Positions 20,740 to 35,700 of a DNA stretch of 64,000 bases are shown piece by piece. Below the pieces are notes generated by a model. That model ran no database searches. It was given only the letters and a program-made list of their open reading frames with translations, and had not been told where the DNA came from. Each line of letters starts with the position of its first letter. Position 1 is the first letter of the stretch. The translations under genes and the position numbers were made by a program. The DNA is from Heterohyrax brucei (lineage: Eukaryota; Chordata; Mammalia; Hyracoidea; Procaviidae), in contig CM053142.1 in NCBI GenBank assembly GCA_028571685.1, forward strand, positions 65,435,296 through 65,499,295, in the 5' to 3' direction.

Positions 20740-23700
20740 GTGAGTATTGCTGTCGCACTCCCCACTTCTCTATTTCTCCTAGCCGGGAGGTGAAGGGAAC
20801 ATTAAACTATCATTTCTTGTCTTTCCCGGTTGCTAAGCCCTCGGAGCGTTGACTCGGAGAGAGCTGTTTCCTAGGCGCTTTCGCAAGTGGTACCTCATTT
20901 CGGCCCCTCCCCCTAAATGCCCGGAATGAGGAAGGCGAATGTTAAATGGCACCGTCAGTCGCGTGTTGCAGTTGAGAGCGAAGTCTGGAGGAAAGTAATC
21001 AAGATCCCAGCCAGTTGGTGGCAGAGTAGAATCGAAGAAGGAGAAGTGCGTCTTTTGACTCTTCCGTGTACCCTTTTTGCTCCTCAGCAGATTCCGAAGA
21101 GTTTGTAGAATAATTCGTCTATTTTGATGCCGGCAGTCTTCCGTTTTCCTTTCTTTCTCAGCTGGTCCCCTCGCTTGCCAAAGTGATCCTGCAAACTTGT
21201 GTGTGAGCTATATTCCTTCCCTCTAGAGATTATGGTTCTGAGAGCGGAGATAGGACCTCTGTCTTCTTGGCCAGTGGACTGCATTACCCCTAGCAAATAA
21301 TCGTTTATCATCACTACAGACTATATGCAGCTAACTGCTGAGATATTTTTCACCTCCTGTTGGAAACCCTGTTGGCGTAGTTGGTTAAGTGTTACGTCTG
21401 CTAACCAAAATTCGACAGTTCAAATCTGGCGGGCGCTCTATGGGGCGATTCTACCCTGACCTCTAGGGTTGCTGTGAGTAGGGCTCGACTCAACGGCAGT
21501 GGGTTTGTTTTTCTGCTTTTTATTCTTTCCTTCTCAACACTAATTTGTCTAGTTTTAATGGCAAATAAAATTTGAAACAAGACAGATCTCTAGCTAGGCT
21601 TTCTGTGCTTGGGCCACATTTAAACCGATTTAATCTGTAACCTCAGTTTCCTGATCTAGATAATAGAGATAAGGATAATACCCACCTTACTGGGTTACTA
21701 TGAGACTCAAAAAGTTAAAATGTATAGAACAAGGAACAGAAAGAAATATATCGGAGAATTAAATAACTTCTATATGGAGGCCCATGGAAACTTGTTGTAG
21801 CACCCTACCACTGCTAACCAAAAGGTCGGCACTTTGAATCTATCAGGCACTCCTTGGAAACAGTATGAGACAGTTCTGTTCTGTCTTGTAGGGTTGGTAT
21901 GAATTAGTCATTTGATGACAAAGGGTTTAGTTTTTTGTTTTTTGTTTTTATGGAAGCATTAGGAGGCACAAACACTGAAGGGTTAAATGCTTGAGTACTA
22001 ACAGGTTGGAGGCTCAGGTCTATGCAAGGGTGCCTGGAAAGAACAACCTGGTGATCTATTTCTGAAAAATCAACCATTAACCCACTTTATGGAACCATAA
22101 AGAATCCTGGTGGTGCAGAGGTTAATTACTTGGTTGCTAATCAAAAGGTCTGCAGCTCAAAGCCAGGCTGCTCTGGAGAAGGATGTGGCTGTCTGCTTTG
22201 GTAAAAATTTACAGCCTTGAAAACCCAGTGAGAACTTCTGCTCTGCTCTGTAGAATTATCGTGAGTGGGAATTAAATCCACAGAAGTGGAGCCATGAATC
22301 AGAATCAACTCTTTTGTTGTTGTTGTTGTTATTTCTGTAAGGACAGCGCTGATAAAAATAATAGTTCTCAAGTATGCATGTGTAGTTTTATTGGACCAGC
22401 AGTTTTGAGTTGGTGCAGTATGCCTGTGGATTGGGTTAAACAAATAAATAAGGTACCATTTCTGCCTTTACAGAGCTCAGAAGGAACACTAATATGGTTT
22501 AACCTTGTCAGGCTGACTTTAACCTGTATCTTTTCTGTCCTGTTCTTCCTTTATAGGAAGGTAATCTTGGCCAAGTCGTCACAACTTATCGTTTTTAATA
22601 CTAAACTAGAAATTTTGTCCCACCGCATGTCTTTTGTACCCTTCCCCATTCTATAGAAAGGTTCTTGAGCTAGTTAAGGTCATATAGCTAACAGTAGAGA
22701 GTAGGCTAGGGGCCAGGGTCCTATCCCCTTTCTTCCAGTGTTAGAAAACTTTCTGGATGCCTTGATCTAGCCAGCAGCATCTGACTTTTGAAGCCCAGAA
22801 GCTGTAAGAAATCTAAATTAAAGCATACCTGGACATATAAGGTAATCTTAGTTTAGATCCTGGACAGACAATAATTACATGTAAGGATGGATTATCTAAC
22901 AACCAACAACAGCACATGTTTAGGGCATCAGCAACACAGGCATCAATTGTCCAAAGCAAAGACACATAGATGACAGGCTGACAGGACACAGGAAAAGTGA
23001 GCTCCACAGTGAAGGAGGGAGCTGGCAGGGCACTAAATGAAACCTACACCAGCCCCAGTGTGAGAATATGCTGGCTGGAAATAAAGTTCACACAAGGTCA
23101 TGAGGGTGCCCACATAGGAGGCTGTCAAAGCTATCGGGCTCCTATCACCTGAGCTCCTGCATTGACATCTGTCTCCTGTGGCTCCCTCCTGTGGGCAAGA
23201 ACAGATTATATTAGTAGGTAACAGATTTCTGATCCATTTTGAAACTAAGTTCACTGACTCATTTTCTTTGTTGTAGAATAGTCTTTTAGTAGAAAATGTG
23301 GTATCTAGTAAAAATCTAATCCTGTTCATCTCATTCTGCTAAAATGGCATGTGCTACTTCTGTGTTCAGTCGTTAATATAATCACATTTAAAAGAAGTTA
23401 CATGATGGATACGTAAGACCACATGTGTATATATATATATGTTTATCTATAACACATATCCCGTTGAAATGCAGAGGAGAAGACACCACAGGCTATTAGT
23501 GCTTGGGGCCTTCACATGCCTTAATCTGGCCCTGGTTATATGAATATGAATTTTATCCTCTTTCTTTCTCTTAATAAGGTATAGATTGCAGAGGTCCTCA
23601 TGAATCAGTTAAAAAGTAAGCCTTAATAAATTATTACTATGGACCAGGCACTGTTAAATTCTGACAAAAATCCAGTGAGATGAAGACTGATAAGCTCAAT

Positions 23701-26700
23701 TACAGTGAGGTCTTGTAACTGTCTTAAAGCCAAACAGCAAATTGGGGAGGCACGCTTTGAATCAAAGAAACCTGAATTTATAAAGTACATGCTATTAGCC
23801 ACTATGTGCTGTCTCTGTAAAAATGCCAGGGTAGTGGCTTTTGACTTCATGAGGGGAAGAGGAGAGAGTCACCGTCACCATCAGTCCAAGGCGGATTCTG
23901 ATGAAGCAGAGATTAGATGTACCTTTTCTCTCCAAACTTTTTGCCAATTTAGACACCAGCTGTCCCTTCCATGGCACTCCTTCTTGGCTGGGTTTGATAA
24001 TTAGTTGCAATGGCTGCACGGAACTGACAGATAATATTCACAATTACAGGGTTTATTAGGGAAATAACAGGATGAGGAATGGCTCAGAATATAGTTCTTT
24101 GATCAGAGTAGTCAGTTAGCCATGCCCTTAGACACACTGCTGTAGTCCTGGCCTGGTCTCTGGTTTCTGTTCTCTGTTCTGCGTGGACAAGTGTTTCAAA
24201 GCTCTGCCAATTAGTACCTAGGGCACCTCACTCCACTGTAAGTTCAGCAGTGCTGGGAGCAGAGGGCATCCTTTGGAAAGGACTTGTGGTCCCTATACCT
24301 CAGAAGCTCTTAGTCCAGGAGAAATTTGATGACAAGGACCTTCCTCCAGAGTCAGCAGAGAAAGCCTGGAACTGACACCCTGAATTTTGACTTTTAGCCT
24401 ACTGGACTGTAACAGAATAAAATTTCTCTTTGTTAAAGCCATCCACTTGTGGTATTTCTGTTAAAGGAGCACTAGATGACTAGATGACTATCAAATTTTA
24501 TTGTTAGTCACCACAGTTAAGTGTGACTTATAGGGAACAGCAAGATTGGATAACTTAGCGTAATATTGGGAGTAGGCACTTGCTAGTCAGTCACCTAATT
24601 ATAGCTCTAAGACAACCAGATGCTTTGAAAATAATGCGTGATCATTATTTTAAAGAGCTGAATGGTTCTATTGAACAGTGCCTCTTTAGATACTGTAGGA
24701 AAATATTTTTGAAGCAGTTTCTTTAAGTTTAATCAGATCTCTTATGAACCTTGTGGTTGCGGTATTCAGTCTTACTGCTGCCGTAACAGAAATACCACAG
24801 TGAGTGGCTTTAATGGACAGAAATTTATTTTCTCATAGTTAGGAGGCTACTAAGTGAATTCAGGGCACTGGGTCTAGTGGAGGTCTCCTTCTGTAGTCCC
24901 AGGGGGAAGGTCCTTGTCCTTTCTTCAGCTTCTCTTCCTCAGTTCAAGTGAGGTGGCATCTGTCTTCAACTGTCTGCTTCCTTGCTTCTGTGTCTCATCT
25001 GCTCTTTTTTGTATCTCAGCAGTGATTGATGTAAAGCGCACCCTACCCTGGCATGGTTCATTAACATAACACAGAAAAACTATTCTCAAATGGGGCTGTA
25101 CCCTCAGGTAAAATATTAGTATTCTAGCACTTATTTGGGGGGATACAGTTCATAACATTCCACCTCCCACCCCGTCCTCAAAATTCGTATCCATAATCTC
25201 TGTGGCACGCTAATGTCAATCATTTTGGGAAAAGAGAAGCCAAGATTTCAAACTTCAGCCAAGCCAGCCAAGCCAAGCCAGCCAAGCCAAGTGCCGTCAA
25301 GTCGGAAACTTCAGATCTGCTGTTATTACTAAACTGTAACTTTTCATGCCCTTATTTGCACAGCATGATGGAAAAGTTCAATTTAAACATATATGTGTGT
25401 ATAATTACATATATACACATACACACATATATAGATATGTGGATTACCATCATCTGTACAACACAGAGAAGGCCCAGTATTCCTTGGAATGTTATTTATA
25501 GGTATTTGCAATCAGCTGGAGACTCTTGTATTTTACTTCCATTTTTAACCACCTCTTAAAGTGGTAATGTTTCCTAAGAAACTAAATTTAGTTTACTTTT
25601 GGTGATTTAAAGGCAGTGAATTTGGTACTGTTATTAATAGGAAAGCTGGTTTCTTTTTTCTAATTTTTACTTCTAGTGTTAGTTACTTTCTGTTGAATAC
25701 TGATCATTGGTAGATCATCTGTGAGAGGCATGCAGTTGTTGTTTAACTATGACATTTATTTGGAATGGCAGTGATCCTTTGGGGAGAGCCTGTATAGCCA
25801 GGGCTAATCTATATGTAAACGGAAGCGTATGATGAGTTGGAAATTTACAAGTTGTTTTTTTCCTTAATGTCTCAAATCATCTGGTAAAAGTCTTTGTTAC
25901 CAACCCTTGAAATCTGTATTTTCATGTGAATTAATTGTTGTAGAGGAATTAGGATTAAGCTGTATTTATGATTAAACATAAGGTAGTAATACGAGGCTTA
26001 ACATTTCTGTGTAAACTAAATTGTATTTATCGTGAAAGCTTGCCCAAGATGTATGTCATTCCCTATGATTTGTATGTCGTGGCAAACTAAGTACCTGTCT
26101 CTTGAATTTAAATTCTTTAAAAAGATGTAATTGAAAAGTTTAGTTTCTATATGATTTCCAGAGAGATGCCACAGAATATAAATCTGGACTAACAAGAGAT
26201 CTTTTAAATGAAGAACATTGTGATAACCTACAAAATGAATGATGTCCGTTTGTAGAACCTGTAAGTGGCTGATCATAAGACAACTTCTTGGCATGAGCAT
26301 TTGGGTTCTTGCAGAGTCAGGTGTTCTGTTTTGGAAACGAATTACACTAGAGAATCCAAAGATGAGTGGTGTTACTCCTGGCACCTTCAAAATATATTCA
26401 TCTGACCTTTCAGCTCCCTCTACCTTGTTTGCCAGTATCACAAGCCAAATTTTGGTCAAGGGAAATACATTAATAGTACAACTATTTTAGCTATTTGCTT
26501 TCCTTTCCTCTTCCCCAAACAAACTGATTTTAAATAGTTTCTTTAAGGATTTACATCAACCTCTAGACAAAGCTGATAAAAGCTGTAAAACTAAATATTT
26601 GTTAAAAAAAAATCTGTTTCTGAATTCCTACTCTGAAATGCTGGTGGCATAGTGGTTAAGAGCTACAGCTGCTAACCTTTTAAAGGTGAGCAGTTGGAAT

Positions 26701-29700
26701 CCACCAGGTGCTTCTTGGAAACCTTATGGGGCAGTTCTGCTCTGTCCTGTAGGGTAACTGTAATACTCAGAAAAGAGCTTTGAAGGCCAAAGTGCCCCGT
26801 AGATATCAATGGCAGTTATGTCTTCAGTAGTCTCTATTGACTTAATGCTGAAGGGAATCCTTCATATCAGCTTCCCACCCCCTGCCCCCCTTCCTTTTTC
26901 TGAAATTCATTAGATGGTAGACAGCTGCCTTCACAAAGCTGTCAAATTTCTGTGATTCCGTTTTTGGTAGCATGATCTTTTTGATAGTGTTATTTTTAAT
27001 TCTTTTTTGACTCTTTTATCAAATCTGCCATTGGAGATTAAGCTAAATGTCACACTAATCTTTTCAACAGCCTACAAAAAGTAACCATCTGGGCTGAATT
27101 TGTATGATTTATATAGACCTACATTTTTTGGTGGCTCATACATGATTGGGGGCATAGCTATTAAATGTATCTTCATCCTTGATTTTAAATTCATAAAATT
27201 AGCAAGAGAGTTTGTGATCCAAATAAAGTAGTTTTACCTACCCTTTTGAGATGCCACATAAAAGCTGGAGAACTTGGGTGGTTACAGACAGTTAACATGG
27301 TCATCTGCTGACTGAAAGGAAGGCCTGGTGATCTCCTTCTGAGAGGTCATAGCCACTGAAAACTGTATGGAGCACATTCTACTCTGACACACCTGGGGTC
27401 ACCATGACTTGGATGGAATCTACTCCATGGCCACCAGTTTTATTGGCATTAAAAAAGCTTTTTTATTAATATAAGAGGTGATGGGAATGTCTTTGGTTTT
27501 TGCTAGAAATTGAATTGGTTACAAATAACTGTCTAAAGAAGATAATACTTGAATTTATACAACAGTTCTTTGATTCGTGGCCTCAGCAACATAATGAGGC
27601 TGAGATGGGAAGTGGATCCCACGTATGGGAATGGTTTTTCGCATTGAGCGTGGCAGAGGTGTTCCGTATTTGCTAACTAGGGTTCCCCGTATCTGTCCTG
27701 GGTGCTGCTGCTTCGCCTGTCTAGATGTTAGAAGTTCATAACTTCCTCCACATCCATTTCATATAGTTTTTTTTAGTAGCAACAGTAGCAGTGATGGTAA
27801 TGTCAAATCACTGGTGCTGGTAGTAAACAAAGTATACATAATGGAGTGTAATTTCATGTATTTATCATAGATTTTTTTTTTCTTTTGAGGTAATTCTCAT
27901 ACAGCTCTCCCTGTTCTCCATTTTCCCTCCCCATAGGTGACCACTTTTATTAAATTTCTCATTCATCTTTTCGTGTTAATTTGCGCAGATGCACATCTAT
28001 TCTTATTTCTATCCTTTCTAAAAATGTAGGTTTGTATCGTGTTCTGCAACTGTTTTTAATATATCTTGATGATTACCCTTATCTTTATATTCACTGTCAC
28101 TCTCCTTTTAAAGGACAGCCAATATATAGCTATGCAGGTGTTTTATTTGTTAATGTATCCAATCTCCTGTCAAAGGTCACTTGAGTTATTTATAGCCTTG
28201 TGCTCTTAGAAATAATAACACTGTACTAAAGACTCTTTTCAATTTGAATGCATGCAGGTTTCCCATTACTGGGATTGCTGGCTCAAAGGGCAGACTTCTA
28301 ATTTTGATCAGTATTGCCAAGTGACCTATAGGCAGAGTGCATTCACCAAGGTTCTGTTTTCTAGCATTTTCTTCAGGTACTGAGCAATTTTTGGATGATA
28401 AACCCCCTGGCTATGCCTCTAAAACTGGTGCTTCATTTAAAGCCAAGGCAGACGCTATCAGTCTCCATAGTAATCTGGGAAATAAATGCAAATTAAAGTC
28501 AGTGTATCATAAACTATTCACCGACTAGACTGACACAGTGTAAAAACTCTTTAAGTGAATTGTGTGGCATTAATATTAAGTAAAGATGTGAGAGCTATAA
28601 AAAAGCACAAAACAAACCAAAACCTGTTGCCACTGAATCCATTCTGACTCCTGGCAACCCCTTAGGACATAGTAGAACTGCCTCATAGTGTATCTAAGAC
28701 TGAAATCTTTACTGTGGATACCCTGAGTGTATAGTGATTAAGTGCTACAACTCTTAACCAAAAAGTCGGCGGTTTGAATCCACCGGGCACTCCTTATGGG
28801 GCAGTTGGAGTGTCCTGAAGGGTGGCTATGAGTTGGAATCAACTTGACTGCAGTGAGTTTTTTGTTTAATCTTTATGGAAGCAGACTGCCACATCTTTCT
28901 CTCCCACAGAGTAGCTTGTGGGTTCAAGCTGCCCTTTTGGTTAGCAACCAAATTCTTCAGCACTGTGCCACCAGGGCTCCTCTGTAAAACATGGTAAAAC
29001 CAAACCAAACACGTTGCCATTTTGATGTTATAGTGTTCCACAAAGGAACCCTGGTTGCACAGTGGTTAAGTGCTTGGCTGTTTGTGTTACCTGGGGACTG
29101 TTGGTAGTAAATATTTTAGATTTAGCAGTCTCTGTTTCCACTACTGCTGAGTTCTACAGTTATAATGGAAAAGCAGCCACAAACAACATGTAAACAAATG
29201 GATGTGGCTGTGTTCTGATAAAACTTTGTTCACACAAACTCTTGTTAACATTGCTAATCCCTTCTAGGAGCACTGATTCTCAAACTTGTGCATGCACCAC
29301 AGGCTGCTGGCAGGCTTATGAAAACTGGTTGCTGGGCCTCAGCTTCTGCCTAAGTCAGTAAGACTAAGATGGAGCCAAAGAATTCCCATTTGGGACAGGT
29401 TCCCAAGTGATGTTGATACTGTTGGTTTGAGGTCACACTTTGAGAACCACCACACTGGAGGATCTGATACATGCTGTACAAAGGGATTGATGGTGGCTTA
29501 GCCCCAAACTGGAAGCCATCTAAATGTCTATCAACAGTAGAACCATAAAAAAATTGTTGTATATACTTCTAGTGGAATATTACACAGTAATGAGAATGAA
29601 AAGAGTACAGCTACACTCAGCATCATTGGTGCATCTTATAAACAGTATTGAAGAGAAGAGCAAGACACAGAAGACTATAATAAAATCTATATGGTTGAGA

Positions 29701-32700
29701 AATAATACGTGGGTAGGAAAACTACAAAGAAAGGCAAGGAAATGAGCATTGGCACCTCCAAGAGTGGCTGCTTCTGGAGGTTGGGAGGGTGCTGGGATGG
29801 GAGAACCTTCTAGGAGGCTGATGATCTGTTTCTTGGGTGGTGGTTCTCGGGGCATTGACTTTGTTGTTGTGTTATTTGCTTTTTGTACCTTATTTATAGG
29901 GTTGCTCTGAGTCAGAACAAACTCTACAGCAGCTGCGGTTTTTTTTCCCCCACAATTTTTAAAAGATTGAAAAATACGTTAAGTTAAATAATATTTATTA
30001 AATCTCCAAACAGTCAAGAGCTCAGTTGTATTATTTATACTTTAAGTGTGGGACAGGGAAATCTGAAGCAAAGTCTTGGTATATTTTTCTGCCAGCTGTT
30101 AGCAATTGTCCTTCCCAAACTCTAACAGCCTGACCCCTAAACTTGGCTCACTTGTTTCCAGAGCACTCCACAGCTAATAATTGATGAGTATCTTACTTTT
30201 TCTGCCCAGATTATTTTTTCTAAAACAATTTTATTTTTTATGGTGAGAATATACACATCAAAAACGCACACTAATTCAAGTTTCTACATGTACGTTTCAC
30301 TGGTACGATGACATCCTTCAAGTTGTGCAGCCATTCTCACATCTTTTTATCAGTTGTTCCTGCTCCATTAATATAAACTCACTGGCCTCTAGAGTTCTTG
30401 CCTAGTCTTTAGAGTCTCTGTGGTCAGTTTTATCCCATAAGACAAACAAACAGCAAGAAAAAAACTTGCCCTCTAGTCGATTCTGACTCCTAGCAACCCT
30501 GTAGGACAACAGTAGAACTGCCCGGTTGGGTTTCCAAGGAGCACTTGGTGGATTTGAACTGCTAGCCTTTCGGTTAGCAGCCCTAACTCTTAAATCATTA
30601 TGCCACCGGGGTTTTCATATTCTATATAGATAGTTCTTAAAAAAAACATGATGGTCAAGGTAGTGATGGTTTACTAGTTGTCTTATTCAGCTAGGCTGCT
30701 CTAGCAGAAGTACCACAGAGTGGATGGCTTTAATAAAGGAAAGTTTATTCTTACATAGTCTGGTAGGCTGCAAGTCCATATTCAGGGTGTCCGCTCCAGG
30801 GGAAGGCTTTCCCCTTGTCAGCTCAAGAGGAAAGTCTGGTATTGCATCAGTCTTTGTCCAGGAGCATCTTGGCTCAGGAACCTCAGGTCTGAAGGACGCT
30901 CTCTTCTCCCGGTGCTGCTGAGCATCTTGGCTCAGGAACCTCAGGTCTGAAGGACGCTCTCTTCTCCCGGTGCTGCTTTCTTGATAATATGAGCTTGCTT
31001 CTCTTTCCTTTTATCTCTTGCAGGCTGAAAAGATTAAGGGTGGGGCAAGCCATACTCCAGGGAAACTCCCTTTATAGTGGAGCAGGGAGGTGATCGTATA
31101 AAGGGATTTACAGTCCCACCCTAATCTTTTAACGTACAGCATAGGAAAACCACAAAATGGAGGACAGTCACAAGATACTGGGAATCATGGCCCAGCCACA
31201 TGGCTACACATATTTTTGGGGGGCCACAATTTGATCCACGACATTAGTTTAACTGAACTGTTGGATTTTAAGAAGACTTTAGGGGGATATTTTTGTTTAA
31301 GGTTTCAAGATTATCCTAGAACAATAAATAGCCTTCATGGCTGCAGAAAGTCTGAATTCTATTTGAATTTGTGATTTGTTCTGTGTTTTCTTCCTTTTGG
31401 TCATGATTCTTCTATAGACGATCAAAATATTCATTTCTGTCTCATGGCAAAAGAGGCAGTTATTCATGGAGTATGCTCCAATTCTTTATTATTTACTTTA
31501 TCAGAAGGAACCCCGTGAGGTTGTATTACTTCTATTTCACAGGTCTGGAATCTGAGCCTCGGAAATTACTCAGTGATACTAAATGACTAAAGTTATACAG
31601 CTAATCATTTGGATGATCTCTTTTATTGTAGGTTCACAGTGTCCTCGGTCCTGTCTTGCCATCCCATTTTTTCTTACCCCAACTGCCCCAGTTACATCAC
31701 TGCAAAGTTTCCAGTCCTTTTACTTTGTTTGTTTCAAAAAAATTTTCTGGTTTCGTTTGGCTGGTTTTAATATGTTTATTTAAAAAAAATACATTATCCT
31801 TTAGAGTAATTTCAGGTTTATGGAAAAGTTGTTCAGAAAGTGTGGAGGGTTGGTAGACCGACATCAGTATTTTATTATTATATAACTGCAGTTAAGAGTT
31901 TACGTTAAGGTTTGGTCTTTGTATCATAGGGTTCTCTTATTTATTTATTTATTTTTGGTTCTTAAATTGACTGGATATTTTAGAGTAGTTTTTGGTTTCT
32001 AAAAGAATTGTGCCAGCGGTGCAGAGAGTCCCTCTACTCCTTCTTTCCCCTCACGGTTTTCCTTGTTATCACCATCTTGCCTTCCTGTGCGGTATGAAGA
32101 TGGATTGCTTTTGTGTGACCATTTTTGCTGTGGTCTTATAACTCCCACCCAAATGATTAAGCAAGACTGTGCACATGGGGTCATTGTGGCCCACCAAGGA
32201 GATTGACCAGTTTTTCTGTCCTGCTGGGCTTGAAATGAGCCACCACACAGACGGGAAAGGAAGGATCCCACCATCACCTAGGAAGGAGAACCAAGAGTGG
32301 AGTGCATCCTTTGGACCCAGTATCCCTGCACTGAGAGGTTCCGGGAACCAGGAAAGAGAGAGGGAAAGAGCTGTAACACTGAGGATGAGCAGTGGTAGCA
32401 GAGAGATGGCTGCAGGAGAGACTGGCAGGAGATAACATGATGGGCATCCTGGGCACAGAGGGAGAAAGCTGAGTGTCTTTGGGGCGGGAGCCTTGCTGGT
32501 AGAGTAGGGTGCCCCTGTATGCTTGGTCGAGCTGGGTTTACCAGTCCATGGAGCTAGAGCTGAGCCCTTTCTGGCGAAGGCCAGCCGGTGAAGTGGGATG
32601 TCTTGGAGCACTTGTTGGCCGACCTAGAGCAGGCGAGAGGCTGAAGGCCTGAGAGAGGCATGTCTGCAAGCACAGCTGAAAAGAGGCTGTCGTGATGGAA

Positions 32701-35700
32701 CAACTCTATCCTCAGCAGTCCTAAGTGTCAACTGTAATTTGATGCTTCCCTAATAAACCCTGTAATTGTGAGTATTGTCTGTGAGTTCTTGTGGCCCTTG
32801 CAGTGAATTACTGAACCTGACAGAGAAGTAGAGATTTCCCTGGGAGGGATGGTTAGTGTCAGAACTGGTAAAGGTGGTGGAGAGAGGAGACATGTCTGAC
32901 CTCTGACTTGTAGGAATCAGCCTTGAACTGTTGATCTTGGCCCTCCCTCCCCCGTGAAGTTAGAAGAGGTCAGATACCACCTCCACATCATTTTTCCCTG
33001 TGGTATGAAATTGTCACAGTTGGTGAACTATCACCGATACCTTGTTAATTAAAATCTGTAGTTCATGTTAGGGTTCACTCTTTGTGTTGTGCAGCCCTGT
33101 GGGTTTTCAGAAACGTGTACTGCTGTGTGTCCACCATTCTAGTATCAGACAGACTGTCCTGAAAATCCCTTGTGCTGTGTCTATTCACTGTTCCTTTTCC
33201 CCAGGAGCCCCCTGGCAACTAGTGATCTTTTCACTGTCTCTATAGTTTAGCTTTTTTGAAAATGCCATGTACTTGGAGTCCTACAGTATGTTGATTTTTT
33301 TGACAGACTCCCTTCATTTAGCAGTGTACATAACCCCAGCTTATGGCAAGGTTTGTGTTCTACCAACTGTTGGTTCTGATGAAAGTCAAATAATTTTTTT
33401 TTTTTTAGTTTTCATTATTATTGCTTTTTATTATTGGTGTCTTTATTTGCCCTTGGGGTTGATAGCATCAGCAAAATACATGCTGCGGCACCATAACTGA
33501 TTCATTGTAACTCTGATACCCATATATATTTAAGATTTCTCTGTCTTTTTGTAGCTTGAGATCCATTTCTTCTAACTGCTGAGTAATATTCCATTGTCTG
33601 AATGTACTGCGATGTACTCACCACTGAGGGACATCTTGGTTCCTTCTGACTTTTAACAATTATAAATAAAGCTTTTGTATTTGTGTGTAGGTTTTTGTGT
33701 GGGCATAAGGTTTGTACTCATTTGAGTAAATAACTAGAAGTGTGATTGCTGGGATTGTATGGAAAGCCTATGTTTAGCTCAATAAGAAACCCTCAAACTG
33801 TATTCCAATGTGGCTGTACCAGTTTGCATTTATACCAGCAGTGAATGAGTTCCTGTTGCTCCACAGCCTCATCAGCAGTTGATGTTTTCAGTGTTTCAGA
33901 TTGATTTGAATTTTTGTTCTTAAAAGTGTAGCACATAAAAGTCAGTTCTTCAGCATGGTCTGCAGGTGTTTTTCAGTACTACAGAATGTAACAACTTAAG
34001 ATCTAGGAACTAGGGAAAGGTAGGCAGAGGATTCCTAAGATTTGTGCACTTTTACAGGATTTTCCAGTTGTAATTGATTTGAAGGATTAATGATCAATAC
34101 ATTTTAACTTTGAACAGTTTGAAATTCTTAAATTGTCAATTACATACCATCACCATTTGCCCTCCATTTGATTCTGAGTCATGGTTGACCCCATGTGTAT
34201 CAGTAGAACTGTGCTTCATAGGGTTTTCTTTCTGTCTTTTTTCTGGTTTTGATGAAAACATACATACAAAACATACAGCAGCTCAGTTTCTACATGTACA
34301 GTTCAGTGACATTGATTATGTTCTTGAAGTTCTATAACTATTCTTTATTTTTCCTAGTGATTTTACCACCATTAACATAAACTCATTGCCCTGTAAGCAA
34401 AAACTCCTGCTTTCTCCTCCTCCACAGGGTTTTTAATGGCTGGTTTTTGGATGCAGATCACCAGACCTTTCTTCTGAAGTACTTTTTGGATGGGCTTGCA
34501 GCTCAGCTTTGTGGTCCATAGCTGAACATGTTACATTAGTCATTTCACCAGTCGAGACTCCCCACATTCAGAGTAGAGAACTGAAAGTTAGTTTAGGGTG
34601 AAGTGTGTTTTTTGGGCTAAATTATAAAGCATGTTACAAAGCTCTTACAATATATGAATATCATTGCCCTTCATTGCTTTATTAGTGATAATTTTGCTGA
34701 TTTTTTTCTCATTTCAAAATAACCATTTGGTAATGAATTTTTTTTCCTTCTCTGTTTTAGTGGAGAAACCAGATTTAACAAGGAGAAAATACTTCAAGGT
34801 TGGTATAATCCTGTTATTTTAGCTCTTTAATGATTCTGTGATGTGTGAGATAATTAGATTGGGTAGAGTGGAGTGAGGTGGGGTAAACTGGGAGGATTGA
34901 ATTGGAATTACAAAATTAAAGCACTGTAATAGTAGAAATATGATCAGAACAATTGGTAACCAAGAAGATTAAATCACTTAAGTGAACTATGTGCAAGTAT
35001 ATATTTTCCAAATTGTGAGTAGTTTCAAAGTGACCCAATCGGCTGTCTAAGGAGTTATATTGGATCTAGTTGTCTTAAAATATAACTGTCTGGGTTTAAA
35101 ATCATTTCATGTTTGGAAGCATAACATTTACTGGCTAGTGCTAATGGTATTTTTCTGCTGAGATAGTTGTTTTAATTTTAGTGTTATCAAAGAAGAGGTT
35201 TGAAAAACAGAACTCTTTGCACATGTATTTGTTACTTTATTCAGGACAGTTTTTTTTTCTCCGTGTTCTGTTAACTTGGACTCAGATCTTGAGCTCTCTG
35301 TGACCCAGTCTGGGTTTTTTGAGGCTATCTAGGGTTAACTTTCTGATAGACACACTATTTCTGAGCTATGATTATAAAAGCATTTACAATTCTGTTGTTG
35401 TTTTTAGTAACTTCTGAGGTTAGCAGAAAGTGATTGTCATGGATTGAATTGTATTCCCTAAAAAAATCTATAGGAAATTGGCTAGGCCAGAATTCCTGGT
35501 ATTGTGTGATGTTGCTGCCTCTATGATATTAATGAGGATAGAGGGGTGGCAGTTGTGTTGGCAGAGCAAGATTCAATGTGTGAGTTTATTCTGTGCCTTG
35601 AGGCAGTCTCTTGAGATATAAAGGAGAGGAGCTAGCAGAGATGTTTGTGGACCTCATACCACCAAAAAACAGTGCTGAGAGCTGAGCACATCCTTTGGAA

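Noticed and set aside
32069-32611. A 180-codon minus-strand open frame
   Set aside because: It lies inside an LTR-like insertion in an old L1, is low-complexity and proline/leucine/serine-rich, and has no domain.
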